Below, in pieces: positions 1 to 6,774 of a DNA stretch of 8,244 bases. The stretch comes from Coriobacteriales bacterium. Lineage in GTDB: Bacteria > Actinomycetota > Coriobacteriia > Coriobacteriales > UBA8131. The stretch is taken from the NCBI GenBank assembly GCA_031286975.1, contig JAITTM010000047.1, forward strand, positions 1 to 8,244, in the 5' to 3' direction. Made by a program: the position numbers and the translations under genes. Under the pieces are notes generated by a model. The model saw nothing but the letters and a program-made list of their open reading frames with translations. It had not been told where the DNA came from and searched no databases. Numbering within the stretch: the first letter of the stretch is position 1; each line of letters starts with the position of its first letter.

Positions 1-192
1 GGCTGCCATTCACGCCATGATGTTCGCATTGCCGCATGCTCAGTTTGCTGTCAGGTTGGAGTTACCGGATATTCTCCCTGCTTTGATCGCTGTCTGCTCG
101 AAGGGACGCGTGCGCCAGTGGCGGCAATACGGTACACTTATGAGCTACATGGGGAGAAGTGACGGCATCTTGAATTGCTCGGGGGAGGTTGT
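1..192. other. Left-edge region with no supported gene
   Basis: I see no convincing gene here. One plus-strand frame is open from the left edge to a stop at 203-205 and another to a stop near 160, but neither translation resembles a family I know. They could be the end of a gene lying to the left or chance openings. Two purine-rich stretches, GGGGAGAAG at 151-159 and GGGGGAGG at 181-188, look like ribosome binding sites; the second is close to the start chosen for the next gene. TATAAG at 201-206 resembles a -10 box but has no good -35 partner at normal spacing. Confidence 0.3.
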
Positions 193-996
193 GTGGCGTA
201 TATAAGGCGCAAGCGATCCAGGCAATGGCATTTTTCTGATGCAGGAAACCGCTTTGACGGACATCGTCGCCAGGCATCCCGCAGCGACAAGAACCCCATC
301 TCGCCGATTTTCTCCCGCAGGGTGATTCGTTGCAAGCGTTGCGGAAGCCGCGTTGTAAGCAACATCAACCACTGCCCTTTTTGTGGCAGGAGTCTTCGTC
401 CCTTCTTTGCGCGCCTGTGGTTCTGGGTGCTTGTGGTGCTGGCGGCGGCGGGAACCATGACACTGCTCCTGCTGTTTGGACTGCCCACGCCAGCACCCGT
501 GAAGCCACTGGAGCCCTTGGTTCCCACCGTTGTGGGAGCGCCGGAAAATGCACCCATCAAGAACCTTGCCGTGGGCAGCACCATCGATTCAGACAGCCTT
601 CTGGTCACGGTCACAGCGATCGAGGACGGACCTCTGGCATACGACGGCACGCCGCTGACCAAGATAACCGTGCTGTTCTCAAACAAGAGTGCCGGGACAA
701 AGAATATCTATTCGACACAGTGGCGTCTGGAGCTCGCCGATGGCAGCCGTCTGGACACCTTTATCGGCACCGCACAGGACGGCGAGCATATCAGTGGCAG
801 CTTCGAGGCAAAGGAGCTTGCGTCAGACGAGCAGTTCAGCGGGGTGCTCTACTTTGCCGGCATCGACCCGACCCACCTGGTCTATGCTCCAAGCGCTCTT
901 TCGTATAGCGAGGATATCCTGGTTACCTGGGTGCTGCCGCAGACAAGCCCACCACAGACAGAGGGTGGCGGCGAGGATGAGCCTTCTTCTGAGTAG
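193..996 (+). CDS. Zinc-ribbon membrane protein with DUF4352-like outer domain
   Basis: The function is unknown. The architecture is clear. A four-cysteine zinc ribbon (CKRC, ten residues, then CPFC; codons from about 331 to 384) is followed by one hydrophobic segment (WFWVLVVLAAAGTMTLLLLF). A Pro-rich spacer and a domain of about 130 residues follow. That domain reads like DUF4352: AVGSTIDSDSLLVTVTAIE, then a strand with ITVLFSNKSAGTKN, a WRLELADGSRLDTF segment and a late SGVLYFAG strand. I infer a cytoplasmic ribbon and an outer DUF4352-like domain. The start is uncertain. GTG 193 follows GGGGGAGG by 4 nt. TTG 175 is possible. GTG 322, immediately before the ribbon, would give a 224-residue protein with the ribbon at its N-terminus, as is usual for this architecture, but it lacks a good ribosome binding site. 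The 43 residues between GTG 193 and GTG 322 are basic and match no domain. The gene converges on secF. Confidence 0.65.
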   Translation: MAYIRRKRSRQWHFSDAGNRFDGHRRQASRSDKNPISPIFSRRVIRCKRCGSRVVSNINHCPFCGRSLRPFFARLWFWVLVVLAAAGTMTLLLLFGLPTPAPVKPLEPLVPTVVGAPENAPIKNLAVGSTIDSDSLLVTVTAIEDGPLAYDGTPLTKITVLFSNKSAGTKNIYSTQWRLELADGSRLDTFIGTAQDGEHISGSFEAKELASDEQFSGVLYFAGIDPTHLVYAPSALSYSEDILVTWVLPQTSPPQTEGGGEDEPSSE

Positions 997-1054
997 CGGG
1001 ACAGCGCTTAAGCTCGCGCCACCGCCAACGCAGCTGCAGAACAGCGCTTCGCCC

Positions 1055-1073
1055 CTGATGCGCCGTCAGTTTT
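1055..1073 (+). terminator. Possible short hairpin terminator between convergent genes
   Basis: CTGATG, a CGC loop and CGTCAG can form a six-pair stem with one G-T pair, followed directly by TTTT on the plus strand. It would end transcription of the zinc-ribbon gene, whose stop lies about 60 nt upstream. The stem is short, the T-run is only four bases, and the hairpin overlaps the end of secF, so this is a weak call. On the minus strand no T-run follows the hairpin. The rest of the gap from 997 to 1065 contains a repeated ACAGCGCTT (1001-1009 and 1041-1049) and nothing else I can name. Confidence 0.3.
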
Positions 1074-2025
1074 GCAGTTGCTCCTCAGTGGTGAAGGTGT
1101 CGACATTCTCCCCGTATTTTTGAGCGAGTCTCTTGAACTTGGGTTCCCGCTGCTTCCACAGAGCATAGATCGGCGAGGCTATCGCGATGGACGAGTACGA
1201 GCCCAACACCAAGCCGATAGCCATGGCAAAGGCAAAGTCCTTCAGGGTCTCTCCACCAAAGAACAGCATGGCGACAACCGGTATCAATGTCGAGAGCGTG
1301 GTGTTGATGGTACGTATGAATACCTGGTTGATGGAGTGGTTCGCAACCGTCATGAACGAGTGGCGCTCGGTGTTGCCGAGGTTATCGTTGATGCGGTGGA
1401 ACACGACAACGGTGTCATAGAGCGAATACCCCATGATGTTGAGCAGGGCGGCAACCCCGTTGGGTGTCACCTCGCGCCCCAGCACCGCATAGACACCCAC
1501 GATGATGACCAGGTCATGGATGAGGGTGATAACCGCCGTGACACCCATCTTGTACTCGAAGCGAAACGCCATATAGGCGATGATAAGAACGATGGCAACC
1601 AAGAAGGCTATCGCCGATGTGCGCGCCACCTCGGCTCCCCAGCTCGAACTGACCGTGTTGGACTCCGCCGTGGTGGGGTTCAGCCCCAGGGCTTCAACGA
1701 CTTTATCCTTATAGCCTGACGCGATATCCGAGTCCATCTCGGATATCTGCACGAGAAAGCCCGCCGTGCCGCTCTCGCTATTGACGGAGGTCTGGATGAT
1801 GGGGTTCTCGATGCCCATCTCCTCAAAGGTCGTGCGCATCTCCTCGATACCGATATCCCCGGTATTCGAGAAGTTGATGGAGGTACCACCAACGAACTCG
1901 ATGCCAAAATTCAAACCACGGATAGGCAAGGCGGCGGCGGAGACAAGGAGCAGTATGCCCGCCAGGACAAAAAAGAACCTGCGATGCTTGAGAAAGTTGA
2001 TCTCCTTCTTGAATGGCCTAACCAT
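1066..2025 (-). CDS. secF: Protein translocase subunit SecF
   Basis: SecF works with SecD next to the SecYEG channel and uses the proton gradient to help exported proteins across the membrane. The 319 residues show the family plan: a first membrane segment (about 17-36), the GLNFGIEFVGGT motif (38-48) opening the outer domain, and five further membrane segments from about 135. Family motifs include YMAFRFEYKMGV (151-162), HDLVIIVGVYAVLG (170-183) and SYSSIAIASP (276-285). D204 and R238 fit the conserved membrane Asp and Arg linked to proton movement. The usual NDT...FDR motif reads YDTVVVFHR here, so two commonly conserved positions differ. I chose ATG 2025 because GGGG lies 8 nt upstream and ATGGTTAG overlaps the secD stop. 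GTG 2034 would add three residues. The overlap implies coupled translation with secD. The gene is last in its cluster. Confidence 0.96.
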   Translation of the reverse strand: MVRPFKKEINFLKHRRFFFVLAGILLLVSAAALPIRGLNFGIEFVGGTSINFSNTGDIGIEEMRTTFEEMGIENPIIQTSVNSESGTAGFLVQISEMDSDIASGYKDKVVEALGLNPTTAESNTVSSSWGAEVARTSAIAFLVAIVLIIAYMAFRFEYKMGVTAVITLIHDLVIIVGVYAVLGREVTPNGVAALLNIMGYSLYDTVVVFHRINDNLGNTERHSFMTVANHSINQVFIRTINTTLSTLIPVVAMLFFGGETLKDFAFAMAIGLVLGSYSSIAIASPIYALWKQREPKFKRLAQKYGENVDTFTTEEQLQN

Positions 2026-3583
2026 GTGCCACACCCCGTTTCAGCTCACCGGAGGCACGTGCGATGTCCTCATCCTCCCTGATACCCCAAAAACCGGGAT
2101 GTCTGGCTATCACCTTGGGGGCGAGCAACCTGACCAGCGGCGCCTTGAACAGGAGCATGGCCGCAATATCACAGACGACTCCCAAGGCAAGCGTAAGCCC
2201 AAAGCCCTTGACCGAACCGATGCCGATAAAGAACAGCGCCAAGGCGGAGATGAGCGTCACGAAGTCGGCATCGATGGAGGTGACGATCGCGTGTTTGACA
2301 CCGGTTATCGAGCTGGCACGCACGGAGCGCCCCATGCGTATCTCCTCCTTGAAGCGCTCAAGCACCAGGATCGACGAGTCGGCCGCCACACCGATGGCAA
2401 GCACGATACCGGCGATACCCGCCAAGCTGAGCGAGAAGAGGTTGAAGAACGACAGCAGCCCCAAAACACCCAGGTACAGCACCGCGAACACCGCAACGGC
2501 GCCTGCCGTCAAAAAGCCGATGCCCCTATAGAACAGGAGCAGATAGGCGGCAACGAGGATAAGACCGATCGCCGCAACCAGGATGCCGGCACGCAGGGAG
2601 TCCTGCCCGAGCGTCGGCCCGACCATCTGCGAGTTGATGACCTTGAGCCCCACCGGCAAGGAGCCCGATTGCAGGATCGTCTTGAGCGAGTTCGCGCCGT
2701 CCAGGTCATAGTTGCCTGTGATTGCGACATCGCCATCGGTGATGGCGTCATTCACCGCAGGAGCTGATTGCACCACGCCGTCAAGCACGATGGCGATACG
2801 GCCGTTGGTGGGATACAGGGCGCGCGTCACCTCCGCAAAGGCCTGGGTAGCCGTGCCGTCCAACGTGATGTTGACCGCGTAGAAGCGGCTCGTTTTGCCC
2901 TCCAAACCGATATTGACGCTCGTGATATTCGAGCCGGTGAAGATGTTGGTGTATTCGCCCTGTGTAAGAGTGATGGCTGAATAGGTGTATTGCGTCTCCT
3001 GCGTCTCCTGCGTCTCCTGGGTACTGTCATCGACAGTGGGAGTCACAGATTCTGTTGCCGGATCGATGGGTCCATTGGGCAAGTCAGGCTCTTTTGTCTC
3101 GTCAACAGGCTGCCCCGTAGCAGGGTCGATTGCTATCTGTAGATAGGTCTGACCCGCGTTGAGCGCCTCTTGGATACTCTCGTCTGTGATATCCGCGACA
3201 TTGACAAACTCAAGGATACCCGTCTGCCCGATGGTTTGCAGTGCCTGCGTCTGCTCGACGATGCCGGGAATCTGCACGAGCAGTTGGTTGGTGCCCTGCA
3301 CCTGGACATTGGTCTCAGAAGCACCCAGCAGGTTGACGCGTCGCTCGATGACCTGCTGGACAACCGCCATGTCATCGGCGGAAACAGCGGAGCCATCGGG
3401 GTTGCTGGCCTCCAGGACCACGGACAGGCCGCCTTGGACATCCAGGCCTTGCTTTATCTTCTCAGCCGGAGGCCAGAACATCACCGCTGAGCCAGCCAGG
3501 AGAAGCACGAGGATAATCAACAACGCGATCTGTGGCTTTGAGCGTGAAGGCTTTTTCTTTGCTTGGAACCGTTTGTCAGGCAT
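2018..3583 (-). CDS. secD: Protein translocase subunit SecD
   Basis: SecD pairs with SecF in the proton-driven SecDF accessory complex of the Sec export channel. The product has 521 residues. An N-terminal basic stretch precedes a membrane segment (about 18-37). The motif KQGLDVQGGLSVVLEA (44-59) and the outer P1 region follow, with LVQIPGI at 102-108. The second outer region includes RIAIVLDGVVQSAP (262-275). Five C-terminal membrane segments start near 332. D402, in GVAADSSILVLERFKEE, matches the membrane Asp of the usual VDAN/VDGN motif; VKGFGLTLALGV (458-469) is also typical. A low-complexity outer insert (about 155-205) contains the QET tandem repeat. I chose ATG 3583 because AAGAGGG sits 4 nt upstream and the protein then begins like other SecDs; the frame stays open further upstream to 3745, into tgt. 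No yajC precedes it. Confidence 0.97.
   Translation of the reverse strand: MPDKRFQAKKKPSRSKPQIALLIILVLLLAGSAVMFWPPAEKIKQGLDVQGGLSVVLEASNPDGSAVSADDMAVVQQVIERRVNLLGASETNVQVQGTNQLLVQIPGIVEQTQALQTIGQTGILEFVNVADITDESIQEALNAGQTYLQIAIDPATGQPVDETKEPDLPNGPIDPATESVTPTVDDSTQETQETQETQYTYSAITLTQGEYTNIFTGSNITSVNIGLEGKTSRFYAVNITLDGTATQAFAEVTRALYPTNGRIAIVLDGVVQSAPAVNDAITDGDVAITGNYDLDGANSLKTILQSGSLPVGLKVINSQMVGPTLGQDSLRAGILVAAIGLILVAAYLLLFYRGIGFLTAGAVAVFAVLYLGVLGLLSFFNLFSLSLAGIAGIVLAIGVAADSSILVLERFKEEIRMGRSVRASSITGVKHAIVTSIDADFVTLISALALFFIGIGSVKGFGLTLALGVVCDIAAMLLFKAPLVRLLAPKVIARHPGFWGIREDEDIARASGELKRGVAHG
2991..3017 (-). repeat. Three perfect 9-bp tandem units inside secD
   Basis: TGCGTCTCC occurs three times head to tail on the plus strand. 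Read on the coding strand this gives Q-E-T three times (residues 189-197 of SecD), within an acidic, Thr/Gln-rich outer loop. The unit is a multiple of three, so gain or loss of copies would change loop length without breaking the frame. The perfect identity of the copies suggests recent slippage, which is an inference. Confidence 0.85.
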
Positions 3584-3628
3584 ACATCCCTCTTCTTGGT
3601 CGATTAATGTGAAACCACACAGCAGGTT

Positions 3629-3657
3629 ATTATAGACATTCTTCTGGAGAGAATCAG
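3629..3657 (-). promoter_or_regulatory. Probable secD promoter
   Basis: The 85-nt gap between the tgt stop and the secD start carries a perfect TATAAT on the minus strand (3629-3634). At 17 nt spacing the upstream hexamer is CTGATT (3652-3657), which matches the TTGACA consensus at only three of six positions. A transcript from here would start near 3622 and give secD a leader of roughly 40 nt containing its ribosome binding site. This suggests secDF can be transcribed independently of the queuosine genes. The weak -35 keeps confidence moderate. Confidence 0.5.
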
Positions 3658-3668
3658 CAGCAGTTTTG

Positions 3669-4850
<1,182 letters not shown>

Positions 4851-6029
4851 CTACACGATCAACATCGCGTCGCCAAACGAAAGCAGGCGATAGCGCTGGG
4901 CAACCGCCTCAGTATACGCGGTGAGTATCTGTTCACGCGTGGCAAATGCACTCACCAGCATCAAAAGGGTCGAGCGCGGCACATGGAAGTTAGTCAGCAG
5001 CGCGTCAACCACGTTAAAGCCATACCCCGGCGTGATATAGAGTGCGGTTGTAGCCGCACTGCGCGGCAAAAGCCTGCCCGTAGCCACGTCCCAGGCGCTT
5101 TCGAGCGAGCGCACGCTGGTAGTGCCCACAGCGATGACGCGCCCCCCTGCCGCCCGGGTGCGCTCAACGGCATCGATGACGGCCTGGCTCACCGAGTAGC
5201 GCTCAGTGTGGATGTGGTGATCCTCAATATGTCTTTCGTCCACCGTTCTAAAGGTGTCAAGCCCCACTTCCAGCTCGACCGTCTCAAAAGCAATACCCTT
5301 CTCAGCGACCCTGCTCAGGAGCTCTGGAGTGAAATGCAGGCCTGCCGTGGGTGCCGCAGCCGACTTCTCAGCTTGGGAGAAGACCGTTTGATAAAGTTCG
5401 CCATCCCCCGTATAGGAGCTGATATAGGGGGGCAGAGGCACCGTGCCAACCGCGTGCAGAGCGGCCGTTACCGTGGTGCCGGGGGCAGCGCGCAGACAGA
5501 CCAGGCGCTCGCCGCGCTGACCGTCCTTCACCCAGGCATCGACCTGCGCCGTAAGGAGGCAGCGCTTCTCGCCCCCTACGCTTGGATTCCGCTCCTGTGT
5601 GAAAAGATGCTTTGCCTGACCCTCATGCGGCGTGCCCGCAATCGCTGCCTCCGCCTGTGCCACTGTTCCGTCCGTGGCGGCAAAGACGATGCGAGCGCCC
5701 GGTTTGAGCCGCCTGCCAGGTTTGACCAGCGCCTCCCACTGCTCCTCGCTGTCGTCTGCTGCCTGCGCCCGCTTGCGCAGCAGCAATACCTCGGCGGCAC
5801 CACCTGTTTTCTCCTTCTGCCCCAACAGCCGCGCAGGCAGAACCCGTGTGTTGTTGGCAACCAGCAGATCCCCAGGGTCGAGGTAGTCGATGATGTCCGC
5901 AAATACCCTGTGCTCAATGCGACCAGAGCAGCGATGCAGCACCAGGAGGCGGCAGGAGTCCCGCGGCATCGCTGGCTCCTGCGCAATCAGCTCCGCGGGG
6001 AGCTGGTAGTCAAAGTTACTGGTCAACAT
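4851..6029 (-). CDS. queA: S-adenosylmethionine:tRNA ribosyltransferase-isomerase QueA
   Basis: QueA moves the ribosyl part of S-adenosylmethionine onto preQ1 in tRNA to form epoxyqueuosine. The 392-residue product has the family motifs throughout: FDYQLPAELIAQEP near the N-terminus, DLLVANNTRVLPARLLG (54-70), EALVKPGRRLKPG (99-111), GTVPLPPYI (195-203), AAAPTAGLHFT (224-234), VELEVGLDTFRTV (251-263), VIAVGTTSVRSLE (298-310) and LLTNFHVPRSTLLMLVSAF (344-362). It is some 35-45 residues longer than the usual 340-356; the extra sequence falls mainly between about 120 and 190. The start is ATG 6029: AGAAGG lies 6 nt upstream and ATGTTGA overlaps the queH stop. The frame stays open upstream to 6188, but that stretch is queH read in another frame. 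Confidence 0.97.
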   Translation of the reverse strand: MLTSNFDYQLPAELIAQEPAMPRDSCRLLVLHRCSGRIEHRVFADIIDYLDPGDLLVANNTRVLPARLLGQKEKTGGAAEVLLLRKRAQAADDSEEQWEALVKPGRRLKPGARIVFAATDGTVAQAEAAIAGTPHEGQAKHLFTQERNPSVGGEKRCLLTAQVDAWVKDGQRGERLVCLRAAPGTTVTAALHAVGTVPLPPYISSYTGDGELYQTVFSQAEKSAAAPTAGLHFTPELLSRVAEKGIAFETVELEVGLDTFRTVDERHIEDHHIHTERYSVSQAVIDAVERTRAAGGRVIAVGTTSVRSLESAWDVATGRLLPRSAATTALYITPGYGFNVVDALLTNFHVPRSTLLMLVSAFATREQILTAYTEAVAQRYRLLSFGDAMLIV

Positions 6030-6736
6030 GCAGTACCTTCTGCCAAAAAGCTTTGCAGGGACGCGAGCGCGAGGTGCTCTGAGGGTGGCAGGTCGCCTCC
6101 GCCTTTGCGGGCGGCCTTGCGGGCAACTTTGCGGGCGGCCTTGCGCTCCGCGCGCTCCAGCTGAGCTTCTTCCTGCGAGTAGCGGCAACCGCAGTAGTTC
6201 TGCCGATACATGCCCAGCTCACGTGAACGACGGCTTGTCTCGGCGTAGTGCTCCGAGAAATCGTGCGCCACCGCCTGCAATCCCACTGCATGAGCCGCAC
6301 GCTCCAACTCCGCAAGGATGAGCGGGGTGAACTGATAGGGGCTGATGGTCAAGGTGCTGCTGATGGCGGCAAACCCGTTTTGGGAGGCAAGCGAGGCAAG
6401 CTCCTCAAACCGCAGGCGATAGCAGGCGGCACAACGCACCTGGCGCTGGGCGAGGTTCTCCCGATACCCGGGCGCGGCTTCCAGCAAGGGATAGGGGCCA
6501 CCATGGACACCCACGGTCTTCTCCCAGAGTTGAGGGTCATAGGCTCCTTCAAAAGTGGGTATCCCTCTGGTCTTGGCGTAGTCCATCCAGGTACCGATGC
6601 GCAGGGCGTACTCTTCTTTGGGATGGATGTTGGAATTCACGAATGCCGTGGCAACCGAGAAACCCTCGTGGGTCATCCGATCGAAGGGAACAACGGAGCA
6701 AGGTCCGCAGCAGCTGTGCAGAAGGAGTTTTTTCAT
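6023..6736 (-). CDS. queH: Epoxyqueuosine reductase QueH
   Basis: QueH (DUF208) reduces epoxyqueuosine in tRNA to queuosine, the last step of the pathway, without the cobalamin used by the unrelated enzyme QueG. Family features in the 237 residues are LLLHSCCGPCS at the N-terminus (paired C9, C10), NSNIHPKEEYALR (34-46), CAACYRLR (C102, C105), SSTLTISPYQ (126-135) and QNYCGCRYS (179-187; C182, C184). The conserved cysteines are those expected to hold an iron-sulfur cluster. The C-terminal tail (about 195-214) is very basic, with a KAAR tandem repeat, and looks lineage-specific. ATG 6736 is the natural start because the protein then begins exactly like its relatives, but the only SD-like bases, AAGG, are one nt from the ATG. 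A -10 box seven nt upstream points to a leaderless mRNA. It heads the queH-queA-tgt cluster. Confidence 0.95.
   Translation of the reverse strand: MKKLLLHSCCGPCSVVPFDRMTHEGFSVATAFVNSNIHPKEEYALRIGTWMDYAKTRGIPTFEGAYDPQLWEKTVGVHGGPYPLLEAAPGYRENLAQRQVRCAACYRLRFEELASLASQNGFAAISSTLTISPYQFTPLILAELERAAHAVGLQAVAHDFSEHYAETSRRSRELGMYRQNYCGCRYSQEEAQLERAERKAARKVARKAARKGGGDLPPSEHLALASLQSFLAEGTAC
6105..6152 (-). repeat. 12-bp tandem repeat in the queH tail
   Basis: On the plus strand TTGCGGGCGGCC (6105-6116), TTGCGGGCAACT (6117-6128) and TTGCGGGCGGCC (6129-6140) run head to tail, and a degenerate fourth unit follows to 6152. They encode a repeating Lys-Ala-Ala-Arg or Lys-Val-Ala-Arg tail in QueH. Units 1 and 3 are identical. 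Confidence 0.8.
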
Positions 6737-6742
6737 GCCTTG

Positions 6743-6752
6743 CAGTATACTG
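6743..6752. promoter_or_regulatory. Palindromic divergent -10 element between queH and the CPBP gene
   Basis: CAGTATACTG is a perfect 10-bp palindrome in the 38-bp divergent gap. It gives TATACT (five of six matches to TATAAT) on the plus strand at 6746-6751 and on the minus strand at 6749-6744, the two sharing the central TATA. Plus-strand transcription would start near 6758, ahead of the TGAGG at 6766-6770 that serves the ATG at 6775. Minus-strand transcription would start at about 6736-6737, at the queH ATG itself. I see no good -35 on either side; the hexamers at 17 nt are AGGAGT (plus) and GACCTC (minus). Confidence 0.5.
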
Positions 6753-6774
6753 TTCCTGACAGAAATGAGGTCTT

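Noticed and set aside
239..325. A 28-codon plus-strand frame (ATG 239) whose stop overlaps GTG 322 as GTGA, resembling a leader peptide coupled to the zinc-ribbon gene.
   Set aside because: It has no ribosome binding site and its peptide resembles nothing known. The overlap is easily due to chance in GC-rich DNA.
1001..1049. Repeated ACAGCGCTT in the convergent gap, as a possible long terminator stem.
   Set aside because: The two copies can pair only over the six self-complementary bases, with a loop of over 30 nt and no T-run after it.
1766..2767. A long plus-strand open frame opposite secF and secD.
   Set aside because: It spans the junction of two well-supported genes on the other strand and its translation is low-complexity and charged with no known motif.
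3584..3668. Possible yajC or preQ1 riboswitch in the tgt-secD gap.
   Set aside because: The gap is too short for yajC and has no small frame with a membrane segment. I see no preQ1-type pseudoknot, and its position ahead of secD would not make sense for one.
4983..6164. A long plus-strand open frame (393 codons) opposite queA.
   Set aside because: It is antisense to a gene with complete family motifs; long antisense frames are expected in GC-rich genes, and its translation has no recognisable domain.
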